49,240 nucleotides of DNA from contig JAEVYS010000036.1 in assembly GCA_023392635.1 (NCBI GenBank), positions 1-49,240 on the forward strand. The letters run 5' to 3'. Position 1 is the stretch's first letter, and the number at the start of each line of letters is the position of its first letter. Both the position numbers and the translations under genes were made by a program. The notes under the pieces were generated by a model. The model searched no databases. It was not told the DNA's origin and saw only the letters and a list, made by a program, of their open reading frames with translations. This document shows, one piece after another, positions 7,352 to 15,285 of this stretch. This stretch comes from Actinomycetes bacterium (GTDB lineage Bacteria > Actinomycetota > Actinomycetes > Propionibacteriales > Propionibacteriaceae).

Positions 7352-8605
7352 TCAGAAGATCCAGCTCGCCACGGGAGCGACCGGCCAGCCGAACGCCACG
7401 GACGCGCGCACCAGTGCCCCCGGTCGCAGCTCGCGCACGAGCCCGGCTGCGGACAGCTCGGCGAGGGTCGTACCGCCGAGGAAGGCCCCTCCCAGCTCAC
7501 GGACGTCGAGCGCGAGGTCAGCGGGATCGTCCGTGCGCCGGACCGACGCGGGCGCGAAGGCGTCGGCCACGAGCCGCCAGCGTCCCGCGTTGTCGGGCAG
7601 GAGCGGGTCGGTCACCTCGAGCACCACGTCGACCGGCGCCTGGTACTGCCGTCCGGCCAGCGCGGCGGGAAGGTCGACGATGCGCAGCCAGGTGTTGTCC
7701 TGCCACGTGCCCCGCGCCGCGCGGGCGTCGACGAGCAGGCTCAGCAGCGGGTCGTCCACCGCGAGCGTCCCTGAACTCACCTCGACGGTCAGGTCGAGGT
7801 CGAGCAACCGCGTCCACAGCGCGTGCGTGACCGCCGCGTCGGTGGCCACGACCTCGGAGACGCGAACCGTGCCCTCGGCTCCGCCCGGGCCCCACTTGGA
7901 CTGGCGGCGGAACAGGGCGTACCCGACCGCCTCGCCGTCCCGCTCGGCGACCATGATGCGCCCGGTCTCCCTGCCGTCGCGGAAGATCGGCGAGTCGTCG
8001 AACCACATCGCGGTGAGCTCATCGGTCTCCCGGGTGACCCAGCCGGGCCGGTCCACCGCGGAGTGGAGGCGGCGTACCAGTTCGGCGTGGGACGCGGCGG
8101 ACCGCGTCTCGATGCGCACGCCGACCGCGTCCGAGCCCGGCACCGGGCGCAGCGCCGCGCGGCGCGACAGCGTGAGGTTCACCTGCCGGGCGCACAGCCC
8201 GTAGCCGAACCGCCCGTAGATCGCCGGCTCCGCCGCGAACAGCATCGAGACCGGTTCCCCGCGTTCACGGCAGTGCGCGAAATGGCTGTCGATCATCGCC
8301 CGCAGCAAGCCGTGGCGCCGCCACTGCGGGTGCACCCCCACCCACGTGAGACCGGCCACCGGCAGCCGTCCGCCGGGGACCGGGCAGTTCCCGAACGGGT
8401 ACGAGGCGTGCATCGCCACCAGCCGTCCGGGCTCCCCGGCGCGGACCACTGCGTAGGTACGCTCCCAGGTGAGCGGGCTGGGCAGCTTCAACAGGTCCTC
8501 GAGGCTGTCGGACGTCGGAAAGGCCCACATGTCCAGTTCGAGCACGTCGGGGAGCTGGTCGGACGTCAGTGGGACGAGCTCGAAGCCGTCGGGATAGGTA
8601 GCCAT
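7352..8605 (-). CDS. Eis-like GNAT-family N-acetyltransferase
   Basis: The 417-residue product has the three-part Eis architecture. An N-terminal GNAT domain carries the acetyl-CoA loop LTWVGVHPQWRRHGLLRAM and AEPAIYGRFGYG, whose Tyr corresponds to the proposed general acid. A second GNAT-like domain follows, then a C-terminal SCP2-like domain, and the chain ends in Phe (VASWIF); in Eis the C-terminal carboxylate takes part in catalysis. Mycobacterial Eis acetylates aminoglycosides and protein lysines, but the substrate of this homologue is unknown. The start at 8605 is preferred over an upstream in-frame start because homology begins at MATYPDGFELVPL, and CAGAGT lies 6 nt before it. The gene is divergent from rpmE. 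Confidence 0.85.
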   Translation of the reverse strand: MATYPDGFELVPLTSDQLPDVLELDMWAFPTSDSLEDLLKLPSPLTWERTYAVVRAGEPGRLVAMHASYPFGNCPVPGGRLPVAGLTWVGVHPQWRRHGLLRAMIDSHFAHCRERGEPVSMLFAAEPAIYGRFGYGLCARQVNLTLSRRAALRPVPGSDAVGVRIETRSAASHAELVRRLHSAVDRPGWVTRETDELTAMWFDDSPIFRDGRETGRIMVAERDGEAVGYALFRRQSKWGPGGAEGTVRVSEVVATDAAVTHALWTRLLDLDLTVEVSSGTLAVDDPLLSLLVDARAARGTWQDNTWLRIVDLPAALAGRQYQAPVDVVLEVTDPLLPDNAGRWRLVADAFAPASVRRTDDPADLALDVRELGGAFLGGTTLAELSAAGLVRELRPGALVRASVAFGWPVAPVASWIF

Positions 8606-8674
8606 GGCGACACTCTGCCAAGGCGGCGGACCCCGTGGCGAGCGAACGGGGAATGTTCGTGGCCTGCGCGTGGT

Positions 8675-8703
8675 TTGGACAGCGGAGGCCTTTCCGGCAC
8701 AAT
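8675..8703 (+). promoter_or_regulatory. Predicted promoter of rpmE
   Basis: TTGGAC (8675-8680) and CACAAT (8698-8703) are spaced 17 nt apart and resemble vegetative sigma-factor elements. Transcription from here gives a leader of about 80 nt before rpmE, with a small G5/C5 stem at 8730-8747 of unknown meaning. Confidence 0.6.
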
Positions 8704-8791
8704 GGGAGGTCGGTCCCGGTTCACGCTCCGGGGGAACATCCGCCCCCACCACATCGTCGAGCGACCCGGGCCAGACGAATCAGGAGAAACC

Positions 8792-9016
8792 ATGAAGCAG
8801 GGCATTCACCCCGAGTACGTGGAGACCCAGGTCACCTGTACCTGCGGCAACACGTTCACCACCCGCAGCACCGCCAAGAGCGGCGTCATGCACGCCGAGG
8901 TCTGCGCGGCCTGCCACCCGTTCTACACGGGCAAGCAGAAGATCCTCGACACCGGCGGCCGCGTCGCCCGCTTCGAGAAGCGCTACGCGAAGCAGGCCGA
9001 GGCCAAGAAGAAGTAG
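8792..9016 (+). CDS. rpmE: 50S ribosomal protein L31 (zinc-binding form)
   Basis: The 74-residue protein has the L31 signature MKQGIHPEYVETQVTCTCGN and HPFYTGKQKILDTGGRVARF. Cys16, Cys18, Cys38 and Cys41 form the zinc site, so this is the C+ paralogue and not the zinc-free form made during zinc starvation. The Shine-Dalgarno sequence AGGAGA fixes the start. It is followed by a strong terminator, which separates it from prfA, as in other Actinobacteria. Confidence 0.97.
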   Translation: MKQGIHPEYVETQVTCTCGNTFTTRSTAKSGVMHAEVCAACHPFYTGKQKILDTGGRVARFEKRYAKQAEAKKK

Positions 9017-9024
9017 CTTCGTCG

Positions 9025-9061
9025 ACGCCGGGTACCAGGGAAACCTGGTGCCCGGCGTTTG
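9025..9061 (+). terminator. Intrinsic terminator after rpmE
   Basis: A 15-bp stem with one G-T wobble (left arm 9025-9039, right arm 9044-9058) is closed by the tetraloop GAAA and followed by TTTG. It lies 8 nt after the rpmE stop. Confidence 0.85.
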
Positions 9062-9109
9062 TCGTCCCGGGCTCAACGCCCACACCGGAGTCGCCAGGAG
9101 GAGATCGTG

Positions 9110-10180
9110 ATGTACGAGGCCGCCGAGGGCCTGCGCGAGGAGTTCGCGCAGTTGGAGGCGCAGCTGTCCGACCCGGCGATCCACGCCGACCTCGCGGCCT
9201 CGCGCCGGGTGGGCCGCCGCTACGCCGAGCTGACCCCGATCGTGAAGAACCTGACCGCCCACGAGCAGCTCACCTCCGACCTCTCCGCAGCCAGGGAGCT
9301 GGCCGACGAGGACCCCTCCTTCGCCGACGAGGCGGACGCGATCGCCTCCCAGCTGGCCGAGGTGGAGGAGCGCCTCGCCCGGCTGCTCGCCCCGCGCGAC
9401 CCCAACGACTCGGCCGACGCGCTCATCGAGATCAAGTCGGGTGAGGGCGGGGAGGAGTCCGCGCTGTTCGCCGGGGACCTGTTCCGGATGTACTCCCGGT
9501 ACGCCGAGAACCGCGGCTGGAAGGTCGAGGTGCTGGACGCGCAGGAGACCGACCTCGGCGGCTACAAGTCGATCACGCTCGCCGTGAAGGCGTCGGGCAA
9601 CCCCGACCCGGAGAACGCGCCGTACGGGGTGCTCAAGTTCGAGGGTGGCGTCCACCGCGTCCAGCGGGTGCCGGTCACCGAGACCCAGGGACGCATCCAC
9701 ACGTCGGCCGCCGGCGTCCTGGTGATGCCCGAGGTGGAGGCGACAGAGGTCGAGGTGAAGGACGACGACCTGCGCATCGACGTCTACCGCTCCTCCGGTC
9801 CCGGCGGGCAGGGCGTGAACACCACCGACTCCGCCGTGCGAATCACCCACCTCCCGACGGGAATCGTGGTGTCGTGCCAGAACGAGCGCTCGCAGCTGCA
9901 GAACAAGGAGTCGGCCATGCGCATGCTGCGGTCCCGCCTGGTGGCCCGCGCGGAGGAGGAGGCGGCCAGCGCCGCGTCCGCGGCCCGCAAGTCGCAGGTG
10001 CGCACCGTCGACCGCTCGGAGCGCATCCGCACGTACAACTTCCCGGAGAACCGGATCGCCGACCACCGCATCGGGTTCAAGGCGTACAACCTCGACCAGG
10101 TGCTCGCCGGCGACCTGTCCGCGGTGATCTCTGCGCTGCAGGCGGCGGATTTGGCCCAGCGGCTGGGCGGCGTCGGCTGA
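9110..10180 (+). CDS. prfA: Peptide chain release factor 1
   Basis: RF1 recognises UAA and UAG stop codons. The 356-residue protein has GGEESALFAGDLFRMY, HRVQRVPVTETQGRIHTSA and the catalytic GGQ motif in SSGPGGQGVNTTDSAVRITH, and it ends with the usual DHRIGF...LDQVLAGDL region. The ATG at 9110 is preferred over the GTG one codon earlier; the Shine-Dalgarno sequence is AGGAGGAG. The stop shares one base with the prmC start (TGATG), coupling RF1 to the methyltransferase that modifies its GGQ glutamine. Confidence 0.97.
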   Translation: MYEAAEGLREEFAQLEAQLSDPAIHADLAASRRVGRRYAELTPIVKNLTAHEQLTSDLSAARELADEDPSFADEADAIASQLAEVEERLARLLAPRDPNDSADALIEIKSGEGGEESALFAGDLFRMYSRYAENRGWKVEVLDAQETDLGGYKSITLAVKASGNPDPENAPYGVLKFEGGVHRVQRVPVTETQGRIHTSAAGVLVMPEVEATEVEVKDDDLRIDVYRSSGPGGQGVNTTDSAVRITHLPTGIVVSCQNERSQLQNKESAMRMLRSRLVARAEEEAASAASAARKSQVRTVDRSERIRTYNFPENRIADHRIGFKAYNLDQVLAGDLSAVISALQAADLAQRLGGVG

Positions 10181-11019
10181 TGCCGAGCGTCTCCCGCCTG
10201 CTGGCCGAGGGCACGCGCCGGCTCGACTCGGCCGCGGAGGCCCGCACCCTGCTGGCGCACAGCGCCGGCGTCGAACCGTCGAGGCTGGCCGTGCTCGGCG
10301 ACATCGCCGACGACGTCGCGGACGGGTACCGCAGGCTGCTCGAGCGACGCGCGGGCGGGGAGCCGGTGCAGTACCTGACCGGTCGGGCCTGGTTCCGCAC
10401 GGTCGAGGTTGCGGTGTCCCCGGGGGTGTTCATCCCCCGCCCCGAGACCGAGGTGATGACCGGCTGGGCGATCGACCGCCTGCGGGAACGGGACGGAGAG
10501 CCCGTCGTCGTCGAGCTGTGCGCCGGGAGCGGCGCCATCTCGGCTGCGATCGCGGCGGAACGCCCGGGGTGCCGCCAGTTCGCCGTGGAACTGAGCAAGG
10601 ACGCTGCGAGGGCAGCCGAACGCAACCTGGCCGGCACCGGCGTGGTGCTCGCCGAGGGCGACATGGCCGACGCGTTCCACGAACTGGACGGCACGGTCGA
10701 CCTGGTGATCGCCAACCCCCCCTACATCCCGCTGGAGGCGTGGGAGGGCGTGGCACTCGACGTCCGCACCCACGAGCCCGAACTGGCCCTCTTCTCCGGC
10801 CCCGACGGCCTCGATGCGCTGGCGGTGGTGGCACGGGTGGCCGCCCGCCTGCTGCGTCCGGGCGGCCACGTGTGCGCCGAGCACGCCGAGGTGCAGTCCG
10901 AGGCGGTGGTCCGGCTGTTCGCGCGCAGCGGCGCCTTCCGTGCCGTTCAGGACCATCGTGACTACAACCGCAGGCCTCGGTACGTGAGCGCGGTCCGGGC
11001 CGCCAAGCTGGCAGGATGA
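10180..11019 (+). CDS. prmC: Release factor glutamine methyltransferase PrmC/HemK
   Basis: This enzyme N5-methylates the GGQ glutamine of release factors using S-adenosylmethionine. The 279-residue protein has an N-terminal helical domain, GEPVQYLTGRAWF, the substrate motif FIPRPETE, the SAM loop VVELCAGSGAISAAIA, and the catalytic NPPY motif (VIANPPYIPLEAW). It starts on the prfA stop and overlaps the next gene by 4 nt (ATGA), so it sits inside a coupled operon. Confidence 0.95.
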   Translation: MPSVSRLLAEGTRRLDSAAEARTLLAHSAGVEPSRLAVLGDIADDVADGYRRLLERRAGGEPVQYLTGRAWFRTVEVAVSPGVFIPRPETEVMTGWAIDRLRERDGEPVVVELCAGSGAISAAIAAERPGCRQFAVELSKDAARAAERNLAGTGVVLAEGDMADAFHELDGTVDLVIANPPYIPLEAWEGVALDVRTHEPELALFSGPDGLDALAVVARVAARLLRPGGHVCAEHAEVQSEAVVRLFARSGAFRAVQDHRDYNRRPRYVSAVRAAKLAG

Positions 11020-11741
11020 GGGTCATGGCCAAGGTGTTCGACATCAGCAGCGATCCGGAAGCGGCGATCGACGCCGCCGCCACGGCCGTGGCGGAGGGCC
11101 GCTGCATCGTGCTGCCCACTGACACGGTGTACGGGATCGGCGCGGACGCCACCAGCGGCCCGGCGGTCCAGGCGCTGCTGGATGCCAAGCGCCGCGGACG
11201 CGACATGCCGCCGCCGGTGCTGATCGCCGAGGTGGCGATGCTGCGGGCGCTCACCGACGAGGTGAGCGACGACATGCTGGCGCTGGCCGACGCGTTCTGG
11301 CCCGGCGCCCTGACGGTGGTCGCCAACGCCCATCCGCACCTCCGCATGGACCTCGGCGACCGGGGCGAGACGATCGCCGTCCGGGTGCCCGACCACGAGT
11401 TCACCCGCGACCTGTTACGTGCCACCGGCCCGCTGGCGGTGAGCTCGGCGAACGTGTCCGGGCGGCCTGCGGCGACGACGATCGCGGAGGCGCAGGAGCA
11501 GCTGGGCGCGCTGGTCGAGGTCTACCTCGACGGCGGTGCGGCGAGCGACGGCGTGCCGTCCACGATCGTCGACCTCACCACCGGGACCCCCAAGGTCCTG
11601 CGAGAGGGGCGGATCAGCCGCGCGGAGCTGGAGCGGGTGCTGCCGAACCTCGCGCCCGCCCCGGCGTCGCCCGTGCCGGCGCAGGACAGCGACGCGACCG
11701 GCGACCCCGCCGGGGACGCCCCCGGGGCCGGCGAGGGCTGA
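11016..11741 (+). CDS. L-threonylcarbamoyladenylate synthase (Sua5/YciO/YrdC family)
   Basis: This enzyme makes threonylcarbamoyl-AMP from threonine, bicarbonate and ATP for the t6A37 modification of ANN-decoding tRNAs. The family's nucleotide-binding block is VLPTDTVYGIGADA, and other marks are AKRRGRDMPPPVLI, FWPGALTVV and LAVSSANVSGRPAATT. The protein is 241 residues, with an unconserved acidic and Pro/Ala-rich tail of about 30 residues after the domain. The start at 11016 overlaps prmC by 4 nt; an ATG at 11025, with GAGGG just before it, is an alternative. Confidence 0.93.
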   Translation: MRVMAKVFDISSDPEAAIDAAATAVAEGRCIVLPTDTVYGIGADATSGPAVQALLDAKRRGRDMPPPVLIAEVAMLRALTDEVSDDMLALADAFWPGALTVVANAHPHLRMDLGDRGETIAVRVPDHEFTRDLLRATGPLAVSSANVSGRPAATTIAEAQEQLGALVEVYLDGGAASDGVPSTIVDLTTGTPKVLREGRISRAELERVLPNLAPAPASPVPAQDSDATGDPAGDAPGAGEG

Positions 11742-11743
11742 GC

Positions 11744-12847
11744 ATGCGCGAGTACCTGCTGGTGCTGCTGGTCGCGGCGGGGGTGACCTACCTGCTGAGC
11801 GGGCTCGCCCGGCGACTCGCGTTCCGGTACAACGCGGTGGCGATGGTGCGCGACCGTGACGTGCACACCAAGCCCATCCCGTACTTCGGCGGCATCTCCA
11901 TGTGGTTCGGCCTCGCGGCGGCGATGCTGGTCGCTGCACAGCTGCCATGGCTCGGCGGCTTCGCGCTGGTGACCCACGACGCGGCGGCGGTGCTGTTCGC
12001 CGGCGGGCTGATCTGCGCGGTCGGTGTGATGGACGACATGGTGGAGCTGAACGCGCTGGCCAAGATCGCCGGCCAGCTGCTGGCGGCCGGGGTGGTGGTG
12101 CTCAACGGCGTGAAGGTGTACTGGATCCCGCTGCCGGATCGCATCTTCTCCCTCGACGACGGCACATCGATCGCGCTCACGGTGGTGTTCATCTTCGTCG
12201 CCGTCAACGCCATCAACCTGATCGACGGGCTGGACGGACTGGCCGCAGGCGTGGTCGCCATCGGCGCGGGCGCGTTCTTCACCTACGCCTACCTGCTCTC
12301 CTGGGACCAGGAGCTGGTGCGGGCCACCACCTCCAGCCTGATCACCGTCGCGACGCTCGGTGTCTGTCTCGGGTTCCTGCCCTACAACATCCACCGCGCG
12401 CGAATGTTCATGGGCGACTCCGGGGCGATGCTGCTCGGCTTCCTGCTGGCCACCTCGACAATCAGCCTCACCGGCCAGCTCGACCCGTCCCGGTTGAGCG
12501 ACTTCGGTGCGAACGCCTTCGCGGCGTACCTTCCCCTGCTGCTCCCGCTCGCGGTGATGGCGCTGCCGTTCCTCGACCTCGTCCTGGCCTACGTCCGCCG
12601 CACGCTGGCCGGAAAGCTCTGGTACCAGGCCGACAAGCAGCACCTGCACCACCGCATGCTGAGCCTCGGCCACAGTCACGGACGCGCGGTCGCCCTGTTG
12701 TGGCTGTGGTCGGCGCTGGTCGCGTTCGGCGTCGTCCTGATCGGTCTCCTGCCGAATCCGGTCACGGTCACCGTGCTCCTCGCAGGCGTGCTGCTGGCCG
12801 CCTACCTGACCTGGGGCCTGCGCCCCCGGCGGACGGCCGATGGCTGA
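11744..12847 (+). CDS. wecA: Undecaprenyl-phosphate sugar-1-phosphate transferase, WecA-like
   Basis: A membrane enzyme of 367 residues with about 11 hydrophobic segments. It transfers a sugar-1-phosphate, most likely GlcNAc-1-phosphate, from a UDP-sugar to a polyprenyl phosphate to start cell-wall linkage or teichoic-type polymer synthesis. Visible motifs are the Mg-binding DD in VMDDMVEL (Asp97-98), AINLIDGLDGLAAG, RARMFMGDSGAMLLG and the cytosolic HLHHRMLSLGHSHG loop that marks the WecA branch rather than MraY. It follows the previous stop by 2 nt and overlaps the next gene by 8 nt. Its position before the atp operon matches other Actinobacteria. Confidence 0.92.
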   Translation: MREYLLVLLVAAGVTYLLSGLARRLAFRYNAVAMVRDRDVHTKPIPYFGGISMWFGLAAAMLVAAQLPWLGGFALVTHDAAAVLFAGGLICAVGVMDDMVELNALAKIAGQLLAAGVVVLNGVKVYWIPLPDRIFSLDDGTSIALTVVFIFVAVNAINLIDGLDGLAAGVVAIGAGAFFTYAYLLSWDQELVRATTSSLITVATLGVCLGFLPYNIHRARMFMGDSGAMLLGFLLATSTISLTGQLDPSRLSDFGANAFAAYLPLLLPLAVMALPFLDLVLAYVRRTLAGKLWYQADKQHLHHRMLSLGHSHGRAVALLWLWSALVAFGVVLIGLLPNPVTVTVLLAGVLLAAYLTWGLRPRRTADG

Positions 12848-13316
12848 GCCCGCGAAGGGACGCACGCCCAGCCCGAACGTCCTGAGGGCGCGGCGGTTGC
12901 TCGTGGCCGGCGCGGCCGGCGGCCATATCGCGCTGGTGATCTGTGTGGTGGTCTTCGGGCTTGTCGGCGGGCTCGCCGGCGGTGTGTCCTCAGCCCTCGC
13001 CGGGATTCTCACGATCGCGTTCTTCACCATCGGGCAGGCGGTGCAGGTCATCGTCGCGGATGCGGATCCGCGCACCGTCCTGGCTGCGGCGCTCGCGTCC
13101 TACATCGGCCGCGTGGTCGGGCTGGGGGCGCTCCTTGCCGCCGCTCTGGCGAACGCCGACCGTCTCACCGCCATGGATCCCACGGCCGTGGCCGTGACCA
13201 CCATCGCCGTCGTCCTGGGGTGGCTGGGCATGGAGATCAGGGCCTTCTCCAGGCTGCGAATGCCGGTTTTCGACGAAAGCGAACACCCCTCGGACACGAG
13301 GGCCCACGGAGGGTGA
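12840..13316 (+). CDS. AtpI-like integral membrane protein
   Basis: A 158-residue protein with a basic N-terminus and about four hydrophobic segments, in the slot between wecA and the ATP synthase genes where Actinobacteria carry an ATP synthase I-type protein. No catalytic motif is visible. AtpI-like proteins help assemble the c-ring or take part in Mg transport, but homology here rests mainly on topology and position. The ATG at 12840 overlaps wecA by 8 nt and has no strong Shine-Dalgarno sequence, which suggests coupling. Confidence 0.6.
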   Translation: MAEPAKGRTPSPNVLRARRLLVAGAAGGHIALVICVVVFGLVGGLAGGVSSALAGILTIAFFTIGQAVQVIVADADPRTVLAAALASYIGRVVGLGALLAAALANADRLTAMDPTAVAVTTIAVVLGWLGMEIRAFSRLRMPVFDESEHPSDTRAHGG

Positions 13317-13342
13317 ATTCCTCGCGCCCCGGCTGGTAAGGT
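13313..13342 (+). promoter_or_regulatory. Candidate promoter of the ATP synthase operon
   Basis: A -10 TAAGGT (13337-13342) lies 18 nt after a weak -35 GTGAAT (13313-13318). It would start transcription within a few bases of the atpZ ATG at 13353, so the operon mRNA would have almost no leader. Confidence 0.45.
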
Positions 13343-13352
13343 CCCTAGGGCC

Positions 13353-13547
13353 ATGGGTGAGCAGAGCGGTATGGACGCCGGTCTACGGGTTCTCAGCATT
13401 CTGATCGCCGGGCTGGTCTTCTACGGTGGGCTGGGCTGGCTGTTGGATCGCTGGTTGCAGACATCCTGGTGTTTGCCAGTGGGGATCGTCGTCGGCACCG
13501 CTGCCGGGGTCTACCTGGTGATCGCACGGTATGGACGGTCCTCGTGA
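13353..13547 (+). CDS. atpZ: AtpZ/AtpI family small membrane protein
   Basis: A 64-residue protein with two transmembrane segments. It matches the short AtpZ/AtpI family found before atpB in Actinobacteria through FYGGLGWLLDRWLQTSWCLP and GTAAGVYLVIARYG. Members are implicated in Fo assembly or in Mg/Ca movement coupled to the synthase. It is the first gene after the candidate atp promoter and lies 19 nt before atpB. A 158-residue AtpI-like protein precedes it, so the operon carries two accessory membrane proteins. Confidence 0.8.
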   Translation: MGEQSGMDAGLRVLSILIAGLVFYGGLGWLLDRWLQTSWCLPVGIVVGTAAGVYLVIARYGRSS

Positions 13548-13566
13548 TCGACAGACAGGAGAGTGA

Positions 13567-14421
13567 ATGTCCGGCCTGGTCGGTCTGCTGATCCCACTGG
13601 AGTGGGCAGTCTGCCTCGGCGAGCCGGCAGGCGAGCACGGTGCCGAGGGCGCGTCCTCGACGGGCTTTCCGCCCGGTGTGACCAGCTTCTGCTCCCGCGC
13701 CCTCCTGCCCGGCGTGCTGCCCGACTGGGTGAACAACCACCTCCTGCAGGCCGTCCTCGGCGCCGCTCTCGTGATTGGGTTCTGGCTGTGGGTCGCGCGC
13801 GGCCAGAAGGTCGTGCCGGGCCGCAGGCAATTCGTGGGCGAGTACCTCTACAACGTGCTGCGCAACACGATCGCGCGCGACATCCTCGGCCACGACTACC
13901 GCGCGTTCCTGCCGTACCTGGTGGCCCTGTTCAGCTTCATCCTGGTCAACAACCTCTTCGGCCAGGTCTTCGTCTTCATGTTCCCGACGTTCTCCAAGAT
14001 CGGCTACGCCTACGGCCTGGCCCTGCTGAGCTGGATCCTGTACAACGCCGCCGGCATCTGGAAGTCGGGGTTCTTCGGTTATCTGAAGAAGAGCACCCTC
14101 CCGGCCGGCGTGCCCAAGGCGCTGTGGGTGCTGATCATCCCGCTGGAGTTCCTGTCGAACTTCATCGTCCGGCCGATCACGCTCGCCCTGCGACTCTTCG
14201 CCAACCTGTTCGCCGGACACCTCGTGGTGCTGGTGTTCGTGGTCGGCGGCACGCTGTTGCTGGAGAGCGGGCAGGCCTTCTACATGGCGGCCGGCGGCGT
14301 GTCCTTGATCTTCAGCTTCGCGATCTTCGGCCTGGAGATCTTCGTCGGGGTCCTTCAGGCCTACATCTTCACGGTCCTCACCGCCCAATACGTTTCCTCG
14401 GCGCTCGCCGAGGAGCACTGA
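13567..14421 (+). CDS. atpB: F1Fo ATP synthase subunit a
   Basis: The Fo stator subunit that forms the proton half-channels. The 284-residue protein has the key helix ITLALRLFANLFAGH with the essential arginine facing the c-ring, and a C-terminal hairpin ending FVGVLQAYIFTVLTAQYV. The N-terminus has a short polar extension before the first helix. The Shine-Dalgarno sequence is AGGAG. The next gene, atpE, starts 32 nt after its stop. Confidence 0.97.
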   Translation: MSGLVGLLIPLEWAVCLGEPAGEHGAEGASSTGFPPGVTSFCSRALLPGVLPDWVNNHLLQAVLGAALVIGFWLWVARGQKVVPGRRQFVGEYLYNVLRNTIARDILGHDYRAFLPYLVALFSFILVNNLFGQVFVFMFPTFSKIGYAYGLALLSWILYNAAGIWKSGFFGYLKKSTLPAGVPKALWVLIIPLEFLSNFIVRPITLALRLFANLFAGHLVVLVFVVGGTLLLESGQAFYMAAGGVSLIFSFAIFGLEIFVGVLQAYIFTVLTAQYVSSALAEEH

Positions 14422-14453
14422 TCGTCCACGTAACCCTCGAAAGGAAAGAGCAC

Positions 14454-14675
14454 ATGCTCCCTCTGGAAATCGCCGGCTCCATGAACATGCTCGGCTACGG
14501 CCTGGCGACGCTCGGCCCCGGCCTCGGCGTTGCCTGGATCTTCTCGTCGGTGATCAACGGCACCGCACGGCAGCCCGAGGCCCGCGGCGCCATGATGGGC
14601 ACCGCGTGGATCGGCTTCGCCGTGGTTGAGGCGCTGGCGATCATCGGCATCGCCCTCGCCTTCGTCATTCAGTGA
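14454..14675 (+). CDS. atpE: F1Fo ATP synthase subunit c
   Basis: A 73-residue hairpin of two membrane helices joined by the polar loop ARQPE (residues 38-42). The proton-carrying carboxylate is Glu59 in FAVVEALAIIG. I see no sodium-binding pattern around it, so a proton-driven ring is expected. The Shine-Dalgarno sequence is AAAGGAAAG. The stop overlaps a possible GTG start of atpF (GTGA). Confidence 0.97.
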   Translation: MLPLEIAGSMNMLGYGLATLGPGLGVAWIFSSVINGTARQPEARGAMMGTAWIGFAVVEALAIIGIALAFVIQ

Positions 14676-14686
14676 GGCTGGTCGGC

Positions 14687-15220
14687 ATGCTGCCGCTGGA
14701 GATCTCACTCGGGCCACTGCTGCCCGAGCACCTGTCCGAGATCATCGCCGGCATCGTCTTGTTCCTGGTGATCTGGTGGGTGGTCGCGAAGAAGGTGGTG
14801 CCCGTGTTCGAGGCCACCTACGCCGAGCGCACCGCGGAGATCACCGGTGGTATCGAGAAGGCCGAGGCCGCCCAGAAGGAGGCGGCCGCCGCCCTCGCCG
14901 AGTACCAGGCACAGCTGGCGACGGCGCGTGCCGAGGCCGGGCGGATCCGCGAGGAGGCCAGGGCGCAGGCCGTGACCCTCGCGGCGGAGATCCGCGACCA
15001 GGCGCAAGCCGACTCCGCGCGCATGCTGGCCGCGGCCAAGGCGCAGATCGAGGCCGAGCGCAACCAGGTGATCGCCCAGCTGCGCGGGGAGGTCGGTGGA
15101 CTGGCCACCCAGCTCGCCGGACGCATCGTAGGGGAGTCGCTCGAGGACGACGAGCGGGCCCGCCGCAGCGTCGACCGGTTCATCGCCGAGCTCGAGGCCC
15201 AGCCCCAGGAGGCGGGATGA
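14687..15220 (+). CDS. atpF: F1Fo ATP synthase subunit b
   Basis: The peripheral-stalk subunit of about 177 residues. It has one N-terminal membrane helix (IIAGIVLFLVIWWVVAKK), then a long charged, Ala/Glu-rich coiled coil and a short C-terminal region that meets the delta subunit. The ATG at 14687 has TGAGG 9 nt upstream. A GTG at 14672 overlapping the atpE stop would add five residues. The end carries a strong AGGAGG that serves a small overlapping frame. Confidence 0.95.
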   Translation: MLPLEISLGPLLPEHLSEIIAGIVLFLVIWWVVAKKVVPVFEATYAERTAEITGGIEKAEAAQKEAAAALAEYQAQLATARAEAGRIREEARAQAVTLAAEIRDQAQADSARMLAAAKAQIEAERNQVIAQLRGEVGGLATQLAGRIVGESLEDDERARRSVDRFIAELEAQPQEAG

Positions 15221-15285
15221 GCACGCCGAAGAGTCCTGCTCCTCCGGTGCGCTCCTCCGGACACCCCTGTGGGGGCCACGCATGA
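15217..15285 (+). CDS. Putative 22-residue coupling ORF between atpF and atpH
   Basis: The ATG at 15217 overlaps the atpF stop as ATGA, and its own stop at 15283-15285 overlaps the atpH ATG as ATGA. The peptide starts MSTPKSPAPP and contains one cysteine. The perfect Shine-Dalgarno AGGAGG (15207-15212) is spaced 4 nt from this ATG, while atpH has only a G-run before it. This favours stop-restart delivery of ribosomes to atpH. The atpH frame has no usable earlier start in the gap. Whether the peptide itself matters is unknown. Confidence 0.5.
   Translation: MSTPKSPAPPVRSSGHPCGGHA

Noticed and set aside
8702..8791. N-terminal extension of rpmE from an in-frame ATG at 8702
   Set aside because: That ATG overlaps the predicted -10 box, and L31 begins exactly at MKQGIHPEY with its own Shine-Dalgarno sequence.
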